From Pollutimonas bauzanensis_A (GTDB lineage: Bacteria; Pseudomonadota; Gammaproteobacteria; Burkholderiales; Burkholderiaceae_B), in NCBI RefSeq assembly GCF_040393045.1, contig NZ_JBEBUX010000019.1, forward strand, positions 1 to 40,880: 40,880 bases of DNA, given 5' to 3'. Below the pieces are notes generated by a model. That model was given only the letters and a program-made list of their open reading frames with translations. It had not been told where the DNA came from and searched no databases. The position numbers were made by a program, and so were the translations under genes. Below, one piece after another: positions 8,036 through 15,553 of this stretch. Each line of letters starts with the position of its first letter. The first letter of the stretch is position 1.

Positions 8036-10090
8036 ATGTATCGCATAGGTATTGACGTAGGTGGAACCTTCACCGATCTCTCGATGATCAGCGAGGACGG
8101 CGAGGTGTCGTTCTACAAGACGCCATCGACTCCTCACGACCCGTCTGAAGCCATTATCTCGGGCATGGCGGAAATGCTGCAAGAGCAGCGGGTGTCACCG
8201 TCTGAAGTTTCTCATATTGGCCATGGCACCACGGTGGCGACTAATCTTATTATCGAGCGGAAAGGCGCCGTAGTCGGTCTGATTACCACCCGCGGCTTCC
8301 GGGATATTCTGGAAATAGGAAGGCAGGTTCGGCCCCATCTATACGACTACAACGTCCAGAAGCCCGACGTGCTGGTCCCGCGTGAGCTGCGTATGGAAGT
8401 CTCTGAGCGCGTGGATTCGGACGGGAATGTGTTGGAGGTCCTGGACGAGGATCAAGTCAGACAGGCAACCCGTTTTCTAGCGGAAAAAAACGTCGGCGCG
8501 GTCACGATTTGTTTTCTCCATGCCTACAAGAATCCGGATCATGAACGTCGGGCGAAAGAGCTCGTGCTCGAGATCATGCCCGAGGCATACATCAGCCTGT
8601 CCAGCGATATTTTGCCGGAGTTCCGCGAATATGAGCGCCTGTCCACCACGGTGCTGAACGCCACGATAGGTCCGAAGATGTCGCGCTATCTGGATCGCTT
8701 CCTGTCGCGCGCGACCGAGTTGGGTATTGCCAATGAACCTAGAACCGTACACTCGAACGGCGGCCTGATGTCGATGGAGTCGGTGCGTAACTATCCCGTG
8801 CGTACGTGCTTATCGGGGCCGGCCGCTGGCGTAGTGGGCGCGGCGATTATTGGCGCTGCCATCGGCCACCCCGATCTGGTGACCTTCGACGTGGGAGGTA
8901 CCAGTACTGATGTCTCGCTGATTCAGCAGGGGCGTGCCGTTTTTACCTCGCACCGGAATGTTGCCGGTTATCCGGTGAAGACACCCATGGTGGACATTCA
9001 TGTCATTGGCGCAGGGGGCGGAAGCATCGCTTGGCGCGATGATGCGGGGGCGCTGAAAGTTGGGCCTCACAGTGCGGGCGCCGTACCTGGCCCGGTTGCA
9101 TACGGGCGTGGCGGGCAGGAGCCTACCATCACGGATGCCGAGGTCACACTACAGCGCCTGAACCCCCATACGCTGTTGCGCGGAAAAATGCCGGTATTTG
9201 CGGCGGAGGCGAAGGAGGCCATCCGGAAACAGGTGGCCGAACCCCTGTCATTGTCCATTGAAGAGGCGGCCGAGGGAATCCTGCGTATTGCGACGGCCAA
9301 TATGAGTCGCGCTATTCGGTCCGTGTCGACCGAGAAAGGCTACAACCTTAGCAAATTTGCGCTATTCGCCTATGGCGGTGCGGGGCCTTTGCACGCGGTA
9401 GAAGTGGCCGAAGAGTGCGGCATTCCGGTCGTCATCGTGCCGCAGGAGCCTGGGACCATGTGCGCGCGGGGCGTCTTGCTGGCTGACATTTCCTTCGACT
9501 TCGTGAAGAGCGATATCAGCGTCGCTTCAGCGGAATTGTGGGATAGGGTCATGGCGTCGTTCTCCGGCCTGGTGGTGCAGGCGAACGATTGGCTGGACTC
9601 TGAAAACATTGATGCCGAGCATCGGGTTCTTCGTCTTTCCATCGATGCCCGGTACGAAGGCCAGAACTTCGAAATTCAGATTCCCTTCCCCGAAGGCACG
9701 GATCCGACCTATGCGTATTTCCTGGAGGAGTTCCAGCAGATTCATCACCGAGAGTACGGCTATAAGCTCCCGGCGCGCAAGATACACATCATCAACTTGC
9801 GCCTGCAGGCCGTCGGACGAGTGGTCAAGGTGTCCTTGTCCGAGCGGAAAGTGGACACGACCCTGGCCGACGCGTATCTCCATAGCCGGCAGGTGTACGT
9901 GAACCGGGAGCACGGGTGGGTCGAGGCCAAGGTTTACGACCGATCCTTGATGCCTTCGGATGCCATTGTCGATGGCCCCGCGATCCTCGAGGAAATGAGT
10001 TCTACGACACTTATAGGCGTTGGCCACAAAGCTGAAATTGATGCTTATGGAAATTTAATCATACGACTAGGGGCAAAGGACGATGAGTAA
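8036..10090 (+). CDS. hydantoinase/oxoprolinase family protein, subunit A (HyuA-like)
   Basis: 684 residues from the ATG at 8036. This start has CAGGAA upstream and places MYRIGIDVGGTFTDLSMI at the N-terminus as in the family; the frame opens 20 codons earlier. Actin-like ATPase motifs are present: DVGGTFTD (phosphate 1), HGTTVATNLIIERKG, SNGGLMS and FDVGGTSTDVSLI (phosphate 2). Members include ATP-dependent N-methylhydantoinase, 5-oxoprolinase, acetone carboxylase and caprolactamase alpha subunits, which use ATP to activate a carbonyl or lactam. The stop overlaps hyuB by 8 bp. The substrate is undetermined; a lactam, hydantoin-like amide or ketone are all possible. Confidence 0.92.
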   Translation: MYRIGIDVGGTFTDLSMISEDGEVSFYKTPSTPHDPSEAIISGMAEMLQEQRVSPSEVSHIGHGTTVATNLIIERKGAVVGLITTRGFRDILEIGRQVRPHLYDYNVQKPDVLVPRELRMEVSERVDSDGNVLEVLDEDQVRQATRFLAEKNVGAVTICFLHAYKNPDHERRAKELVLEIMPEAYISLSSDILPEFREYERLSTTVLNATIGPKMSRYLDRFLSRATELGIANEPRTVHSNGGLMSMESVRNYPVRTCLSGPAAGVVGAAIIGAAIGHPDLVTFDVGGTSTDVSLIQQGRAVFTSHRNVAGYPVKTPMVDIHVIGAGGGSIAWRDDAGALKVGPHSAGAVPGPVAYGRGGQEPTITDAEVTLQRLNPHTLLRGKMPVFAAEAKEAIRKQVAEPLSLSIEEAAEGILRIATANMSRAIRSVSTEKGYNLSKFALFAYGGAGPLHAVEVAEECGIPVVIVPQEPGTMCARGVLLADISFDFVKSDISVASAELWDRVMASFSGLVVQANDWLDSENIDAEHRVLRLSIDARYEGQNFEIQIPFPEGTDPTYAYFLEEFQQIHHREYGYKLPARKIHIINLRLQAVGRVVKVSLSERKVDTTLADAYLHSRQVYVNREHGWVEAKVYDRSLMPSDAIVDGPAILEEMSSTTLIGVGHKAEIDAYGNLIIRLGAKDDE

Positions 10091-11801
10091 GAATACAGAA
10101 CTGAAGATCGCCGATCCTATTGGCATGGAAGTGTTCTGCAACCGTCTTCTGACGATTACGGAAGACATGAACAATACGCTGATTCGCTCGTCGTTCTCGA
10201 CCAATATTAAAGAGCGCAAGGATTGTTCGGTCGCCTTGTTCGACGTGCAAGGCAGGCTCGTGGCGCAGGGAACGCAAATTCCCTTGCATCTGGGCTCGCT
10301 CAACGGAGCGGTAGAGTCGGTGTTGAATGACTTCCCTATCGTGGATATTAAAGAGGGCGATGTGTTCATCTGCAACGACCCCTACTTGTCCAATGGCAGT
10401 CATTTACCGGACATCAATATTGTTACTCCCGTATTCTGGGAGGGCGAACTGAGCTTCTTCACAGCCAATATTGCTCACCATTCCGATGTCGGCGGTACGG
10501 TGCCTGGTTCGATCGCGGGCGGATCGAAGTCTATCTTCGAGGAAGGCATCCGAATTCCTGCGTGCCGCATCGTGTCCGGGCACACGTTGAATGAGGATTT
10601 GCTGCGCATCATTTGCAACAACACGCGCGATCCCGAAGAGCGGCGGCTGGACCTGAACGTGCAAATCGGAACTAACGCGCGCGGCGCGCAAGCCCTGACG
10701 TCGCTGATTGAGCAGATGGGAATACAGGCAGTCAAACAGTCAATCGACGATTTCATCAACTACACCCAGCGCCGGGTGATGAATCGGATCGAAGAGCTGA
10801 AGCCGGGAACCTATAACTATAAGTCCTATATGGACGACGATGGCCTGGGCGGCGGTGATCCCGTGGCCATCTGCGTGGCCCTTACCGTCGATGGCGGCAG
10901 TCTGCATTTTGACTTCACAGGATCCAGCGGGCAGGCCCGCGGCGCCATGAACTTGCCGCTCAGCGCGATGAAGGCGTCTGTCTACTATGCCGTCAAGGCC
11001 ATCCTGGATCCCGACATAGCGCCTAATGCGGGGCTGTTCGCGCCCATCAGCATTTATGCCCCGCCGGGTACCATCACTAATCCTCGGCCGCCAGCGGCCG
11101 TCGGCGCACGAAGCATCACAGCGCAGAAAGTCGCCGGAGCGATATTTGGTGCCTTCCAGGGCTTGTTGCCGCCCGAAAAAATCATGGCGGCCAGCAATGA
11201 TTGTTGTCCTGCAATCGTATTTTCGGGCAACTGGGGGACGCGGGAAGGGGATTTCGTTTACCTTGAAACCTTGGGTGGCGGAAGCGGTGCGCGGTTCGAC
11301 AAGGACGGCATGGATGCGGTGCACGTGCACATGACGAATACCTCCAATCTTCCGATTGAAGCGCTTGAAAATGAATACCCCTTGTTGGTGGATGAGTACG
11401 CGCTCATTCCGGACTCTGGCGGCGCCGGGCTCCGGCGCGGTGGGTTGGGTATTGCCAAGCAGATTCGGGCACGGGCAGAAGGCATCACGTTTTCAGCGCG
11501 GTCGGATAACCATGTCGTTGGCCGCGCTTTGGGTGTCGAATCGGGCGGTGATGGGCGTCAGGCCAAGCTTATAAAGAACTTTGGCACGCCACAAGAGCAG
11601 GAACTGTTCTCCAAGACGGCCAACATGCCACTCGAACAATACGCAAGTGTCCGTATTGAAACGTCCGGCGGCGGCGGCTTTGGTGTACCTGGAAGCCGCT
11701 CCCGTGGACTGGTGGAACAAGATGTGCGCAATGGGAAGGTTTCATTGGAACGGGCCCAGCGCGATTTTGGGTATACGAAGGACGCAGTCGTAACGGGCTG
11801 A
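10083..11801 (+). CDS. hydantoinase/oxoprolinase family protein, subunit B (HyuB-like)
   Basis: 572 residues, full length for the family. The opening, IADPIGMEVFCNRLLTITED, and the conserved CNDPYLSNGSHLPDINIVTP are diagnostic of the HyuB domain. SGQARGAMNLPLSA and the GGGGFGVPGSRSRG tail also fit. The start overlaps the hyuA stop by 8 bp and has AAAGGA just upstream, so the two subunits are made together. HyuB provides the second half of ATP-dependent amidohydrolases or carboxylases. Downstream, the gene converges on a maleylacetate reductase gene with only 11 bp between stops. Confidence 0.92.
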   Translation: MSKNTELKIADPIGMEVFCNRLLTITEDMNNTLIRSSFSTNIKERKDCSVALFDVQGRLVAQGTQIPLHLGSLNGAVESVLNDFPIVDIKEGDVFICNDPYLSNGSHLPDINIVTPVFWEGELSFFTANIAHHSDVGGTVPGSIAGGSKSIFEEGIRIPACRIVSGHTLNEDLLRIICNNTRDPEERRLDLNVQIGTNARGAQALTSLIEQMGIQAVKQSIDDFINYTQRRVMNRIEELKPGTYNYKSYMDDDGLGGGDPVAICVALTVDGGSLHFDFTGSSGQARGAMNLPLSAMKASVYYAVKAILDPDIAPNAGLFAPISIYAPPGTITNPRPPAAVGARSITAQKVAGAIFGAFQGLLPPEKIMAASNDCCPAIVFSGNWGTREGDFVYLETLGGGSGARFDKDGMDAVHVHMTNTSNLPIEALENEYPLLVDEYALIPDSGGAGLRRGGLGIAKQIRARAEGITFSARSDNHVVGRALGVESGGDGRQAKLIKNFGTPQEQELFSKTANMPLEQYASVRIETSGGGGFGVPGSRSRGLVEQDVRNGKVSLERAQRDFGYTKDAVVTG

Positions 11802-11811
11802 CGCTGGCAAG

Positions 11812-11838
11812 CTTACGAAGGACGCCGCCCTTCGTAAG
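11812..11838. terminator. stem-loop at the convergent ends of hyuB and the maleylacetate reductase gene
   Basis: CTTACGAAGG (11812-11821) and CCTTCGTAAG (11829-11838) are perfect 10-base inverted arms around a 7-base loop. The stem includes the TAA of the minus-strand gene. A T-run is lacking on both sides, so it is not a textbook intrinsic terminator, although its place between two convergent stops suggests transcription end or mRNA protection. Confidence 0.45.
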
Positions 11839-12877
11839 CATCCTGTAGCAACTGGCGCAGCGGCTGCCTTTCAATGGGCCGCGGATTCCAATACGGATTG
11901 GCTAGCGCAATGTCGGCGACGCGATCCAGATCTTCCTCTTTCATGCCCAGCGCCTTCAGTGTGGTGGGTGCGCCCAGGCGCTGAGCAAGGTCGAACAGGG
12001 CGGCAGGGGCCGATGTGCCCTGTACGCCTAAAGCTGCCTGAATGCCGGTCATGGCCTGTTCTGCCACGGGGGCGTTGTAAGCCATGGCGTGCGGAAGAAT
12101 GACGGTATGGGTTTCTGCGTGAGGAAGATTGAAGCTGCCTCCAAGTGTGTGACACAGCTTGTGATGCAGAGCCATCCCCACATTGCCTAATACGGTTCCG
12201 CATAGCCAGGCCCCGTATAGGGCTAGCTTGCGGCCTTCGTTGTCATGCGGGTCTGTGTGGATCAGTGTAAGGCCATGGGCGATGGCGCGGATGCCTTCTT
12301 GCGCCATGAGATTAGTGATCGGATTTGCATCCTGGGCGTAAAGCCCCTCTGCTGCATGTGCAATCGCGTTCAGCCCGCTGGTGATGCTGATGGGAACGGG
12401 TAGGTCAAGGGTCAGGTCGGGATCGTAGATCACGGTGCGAGGAAGCACACGCGGATCGCGCCCCGTCTGTTTCAGCCCATTGTCGGTGATGCCGTAAATG
12501 GGGGTCATCTCCGATCCTGCGTAGGTCGTGGGCACGGCCAGGATGGGCAGGCCGGTTTCCCGCGCCAGGGCTTTCGCAAGCCCAACGGTGGAACCTCCTC
12601 CGATCGAGACCAGGCCGTCTATCTTCAGTTCGCTGCAGCGAATCTTTGCAGCAGCGACCGTCTCAACGGGCACATGCATGCGGGCTTCGTCGAATACTCC
12701 CGCCGCGCACGAACCGAGCAGGTCAGCTGCGATGTCCGCCTGGCCGCGCTGAGGCTTGGTGCAGAGCACCAAAGCCTTCTTGATGCTCAGGGCTTGTGCT
12801 TCTTCGTTCAGCTTTTTCAGGTTTCCGGGTCCGAAAAGGATGCGCTGGGCTTGGCTGGTATAGATAAAGTTTTTCAT
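11813..12877 (-). CDS. maleylacetate reductase (iron-containing alcohol dehydrogenase family)
   Basis: 354 residues, the usual length. Motifs are the NAD(P)-binding SIGGGSTVGLAKALA with PTTYAGSEMTPIYGIT, the metal-site region HAAEGLYAQDANPI, and HHKLCHTLGGSFNLPHAETH, all characteristic of maleylacetate reductases (ClcE/TftE/GraC type). The enzyme reduces maleylacetate to 3-oxoadipate with NAD(P)H in hydroxyquinol, resorcinol or chlorocatechol degradation. No ring-cleavage dioxygenase or monooxygenase gene is in the window, so the rest of the route would have to be elsewhere. It lies 46 bp downstream of a Bug receptor gene on the same strand. Confidence 0.88.
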   Translation of the reverse strand: MKNFIYTSQAQRILFGPGNLKKLNEEAQALSIKKALVLCTKPQRGQADIAADLLGSCAAGVFDEARMHVPVETVAAAKIRCSELKIDGLVSIGGGSTVGLAKALARETGLPILAVPTTYAGSEMTPIYGITDNGLKQTGRDPRVLPRTVIYDPDLTLDLPVPISITSGLNAIAHAAEGLYAQDANPITNLMAQEGIRAIAHGLTLIHTDPHDNEGRKLALYGAWLCGTVLGNVGMALHHKLCHTLGGSFNLPHAETHTVILPHAMAYNAPVAEQAMTGIQAALGVQGTSAPAALFDLAQRLGAPTTLKALGMKEEDLDRVADIALANPYWNPRPIERQPLRQLLQDAYEGRRPS

Positions 12878-12923
12878 GGCATGTAGGCGGCGGCGAGAGT
12901 GTAGGTTGTAGCGGGGATTGCTG

Positions 12924-13928
12924 TTATTGCTGACCGATTTTCTTGTCGGCGATCAGGCGTCCCCAACGTTGCGACTCGCTGCTGGTCAGTGCGTTCATCT
13001 GTTCGGGGCTGCCCGCCACGATTTCGAATCCAGCGTCGTTCAGCCGGGTCGAGACCGCCGGCGTTTTCAGAGCCGCGTTGACATCATCGCTCAGGCGCTT
13101 CACGACGGCCTCGGGTGTTTTTGCGGGCGCAATCATGCCGACCCAAGAGTAGACCTCAAAATTATTGAAGGTCTCCGAGATCGCCGGGACATCGGGCAAT
13201 TGCGTGGCACGAGTCTGGGAGGTAACGCCCAGGGCGCGCAGCTTGCCTGCCTGGACGTGCGGCAATACCAAAGGCAGGCTGGCGATCATGGAATCCACAT
13301 GAGCGCCCATCAGATCCGTCATGGCTGGACCGCCGCCTTTGTAGGGCGTATGCAAGGCGCTGGTGCCTGCGGTTTCGTGGAAGAGCTCTGCGGCAAGATG
13401 ATTGGAACTGCCCGCGCCGACTGAAGCGTAAGACACGGTATGGGGCGTTTTGGCCGCGGTGATGTAGTCTTGCAGCGTTTTGTAGGGGGAAGAAGTGGGT
13501 ACGACCAAGACCATGGGCGAGCGCACCATGTAGGAGACACCCGTCAGATCCTTCTCAGGTGAGTATGGCAGGGCGGGGTAAATATGCGCTTCAGTCGCGT
13601 AGGAGTCGAAGACCATGCCGACGCGGTAACCATCGGGTTGGGCTTTGGCGACAGTACCGGTGCCGATGGTGCCGCCCGCACCTGCGCGGTTTTCCACGAT
13701 TACCGTTTGTTTAAGACTGCTGCTTAGTGCTTCCTGCACATGACGTGCTACGTTGTCGACCGTGCCGCCAGGAGCAAAGGGAACGACAACAACGACTTGT
13801 TTCGACGGATAGTCCTGGGCCATCGCGGTAGCGGTGCAAGTCACGCTCAGGCTTGCAGCGGCAATTGCCTGGATCCATCGTTGACCCAGCTTCAGATTGA
13901 CGGAAAGGTTTTTCGTTGTAGCGGACAT
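12924..13928 (-). CDS. Bug/TctC-family periplasmic solute receptor
   Basis: 334 residues. A signal peptide of about 37 residues ends at TAMAQD. Next come VVVVPFAPGGTVDNVARHV, VENRAGAGGTIG and VGAGSSNHLAAELFHETAG, and later PYKGGGPAMTDLMGAHVDSM, the standard Bug pattern. A GGAGG lies eight bases before the ATG. It is upstream of the maleylacetate reductase gene (46 bp) in the same orientation and divergent from a LysR gene at 14116. It probably binds an aromatic or dicarboxylic acid that enters that pathway. No TctA/TctB genes are near. It is a second, clearly divergent Bug copy rather than a duplicate of the one at 6976. Confidence 0.92.
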   Translation of the reverse strand: MSATTKNLSVNLKLGQRWIQAIAAASLSVTCTATAMAQDYPSKQVVVVVPFAPGGTVDNVARHVQEALSSSLKQTVIVENRAGAGGTIGTGTVAKAQPDGYRVGMVFDSYATEAHIYPALPYSPEKDLTGVSYMVRSPMVLVVPTSSPYKTLQDYITAAKTPHTVSYASVGAGSSNHLAAELFHETAGTSALHTPYKGGGPAMTDLMGAHVDSMIASLPLVLPHVQAGKLRALGVTSQTRATQLPDVPAISETFNNFEVYSWVGMIAPAKTPEAVVKRLSDDVNAALKTPAVSTRLNDAGFEIVAGSPEQMNALTSSESQRWGRLIADKKIGQQ

Positions 13929-14086
13929 GAGGGTTGCCTCCGGGCGAGTACGACGTGACTGCCGGGTGATCCCTCCATGTTGTGAGGAACCGAGTCGTGC
14001 AGCTTGTCTATTTTTGTGAATTTTGCGAAGATGAAAGGAGGCTCTAGTCTAATATCCTGTTAAACCCCAACACAATCGGGCTTGGA

Positions 14087-14103
14087 TGCAAAATGCTTTT
14101 GCA
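14087..14103. promoter_or_regulatory. 17-base dyad just upstream of a lysR gene, putative operator
   Basis: TGCAAAATGCTTTTGCA has perfect 7-base arms around TGC. It ends 12 bp before the lysR ATG at 14116, where a bound regulator would block its own expression. Nothing else distinctive was seen in the 13929-14115 gap apart from the GGAGG of the receptor gene. Confidence 0.4.
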
Positions 14104-14115
14104 AGGTACGCATAA

Positions 14116-15060
14116 ATGGAAACTGAAAAATTTGCCGAGAACATGTCTGTGTTCGTCCAGGTCGCTCAATCTTGCAGCTTTTCGGCTGTGGCGCGTAGCA
14201 AAGGCATGGCGGCCTCATCGGTATCCCGTCAGATTGATGCGCTCGAAGCGGAGTTGGGCATCTGTTTGTTCACGCGATCCACGCGTGCACTGGTGCTGAC
14301 AGATGCAGGGGAATTATTGCTAGAGCGGGCGATAAAAATTCTTCAGGATATGACCGATGCACGAGATGAACTCATCTCCCTCGAACAGAATGTTTCGGGG
14401 ATGCTTCGGGTCAGTTGCTTGCCTGCGTTCGGGCGCAGGCATGTTGTACCGCATCTGCCCGGCCTATTCGCCAAGTATCCGAAATTGAGGGTGGAGTTGG
14501 AGCTTACGGAGCGGATCGTTGACCCGGTTGTCGACCGTGTGGACGCAGTGTTGAGGGTGGGGCAGCAGCCCGATAGTTCCTTGATAAGCCAAACCATTGC
14601 CAGTCAGCGCTACGTTATTTGTGCCTCGCCCGACTATCTGCTTCATCATGGAACGCCAGCGACGGTACCAGATCTTAATCACCATCGTTTGATTGACCGT
14701 GGGCATAGAACCAGCATGCGAGGTTGGCGCGAGTTGTTTGGTAAGGATCAGGTGAAGGATCAGGCCTTTGCATTTCAATGCAATGATTGCGATTCGCGCC
14801 GGCAAGCCGTGCTGCAGGGACTTGGCATTGGCCTCGTGCCGGATTGGTCCATAGGCGAAGACATCGGAGCCGGCCGGGTAGTAGAGTTGCGGCTGGATGA
14901 TTTGTTGCCGCAAACTGAAACTGGCATCTATTTGTTGCGTGCCTTGCCAAGGGCAAGCGTGAAGCTGCGCGCATTTTCTGATTATTTAATTGAACATATT
15001 GGAAGCCCTCCGTTATGGCAACGAGCGATGGAGCGGGCTTCGAACCCTAGTTATGCATAA
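14116..15060 (+). CDS. LysR-family transcriptional regulator
   Basis: 314 residues. The HTH is at residues about 6-62 (FVQVAQSCSFSAVARSKGMA, then SSVSRQIDALEAELGICLFT), of the CrgA/DmlR-like type. The effector domain follows, with the typical SGMLRVSCLPAFGRRHVVPH strand. AAGG lies just upstream of the start. It is divergent from the Bug receptor/maleylacetate reductase pair and is its probable regulator. The stop overlaps the start of the GNAT gene by 8 bp, so the two may be translated together. Confidence 0.9.
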   Translation: METEKFAENMSVFVQVAQSCSFSAVARSKGMAASSVSRQIDALEAELGICLFTRSTRALVLTDAGELLLERAIKILQDMTDARDELISLEQNVSGMLRVSCLPAFGRRHVVPHLPGLFAKYPKLRVELELTERIVDPVVDRVDAVLRVGQQPDSSLISQTIASQRYVICASPDYLLHHGTPATVPDLNHHRLIDRGHRTSMRGWRELFGKDQVKDQAFAFQCNDCDSRRQAVLQGLGIGLVPDWSIGEDIGAGRVVELRLDDLLPQTETGIYLLRALPRASVKLRAFSDYLIEHIGSPPLWQRAMERASNPSYA

Positions 15061-15553
15061 ATTCCGGCTAATGACTCAGGCCGACGTGGCCCAGGTGCTT
15101 GATATCCAGGCGCAGTGTTACCCAGCGCGTCTTCTGGAAGACGAAGCGACCATCAGGGCTCGGCTGGACAGCGCGCCTGATTCGGCGTGGGTGGCCGAAC
15201 ACAAAAACCGCCCATGCGCATATCTGGTTGGTTATCGATCGGTTGTGGGTAACATAACGCCATTGAGTAGTCCGTTCGATATACCGGCCCAAACCGATAG
15301 CCTTTATCTCCATGATCTTGCTGTCGACAAGAGCGCCCAAGGTTTCGGCTTGGGACCGCAATTGGTGGATATGGCGTGGGAGAAAGCGCGGGCCGAAGGC
15401 TTGAAATATTCGGCCTTGGTTTCTGTTCAGGACTCGCTCAATTTCTGGAAAAGACTTGGCTATGAAGTCATGGAAGAGCTTTGCGTCAACCAAACGGCGA
15501 ACCTGCACAGCTATGGGCCCGCGTCTTCGTATATGGTCAGATTGTTAGGCTAA
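15053..15553 (+). CDS. GNAT-family N-acetyltransferase
   Basis: 166 residues from the ATG at 15053 (MHKFRLMTQADVAQVLDIQA); the frame is open further upstream but only inside lysR. The acetyl-CoA binding motif A is the VDKSAQGFGLGPQLVDMA segment (R/Q-x-x-G-x-G/A type), near residues 98-115. The C-terminal FWKRLGYEVMEEL matches the usual GF/GY motif B. The acyl acceptor is unknown. It overlaps the lysR stop by 8 bp, and its own stop overlaps the convergent diguanylate cyclase gene by 9 bp. Confidence 0.85.
   Translation: MHKFRLMTQADVAQVLDIQAQCYPARLLEDEATIRARLDSAPDSAWVAEHKNRPCAYLVGYRSVVGNITPLSSPFDIPAQTDSLYLHDLAVDKSAQGFGLGPQLVDMAWEKARAEGLKYSALVSVQDSLNFWKRLGYEVMEELCVNQTANLHSYGPASSYMVRLLG

Noticed and set aside
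10059..10403. Minus-strand frames opposite the start of hyuB
   Set aside because: They lie wholly within the conserved HyuB N-terminus and have no ribosome site or domain.
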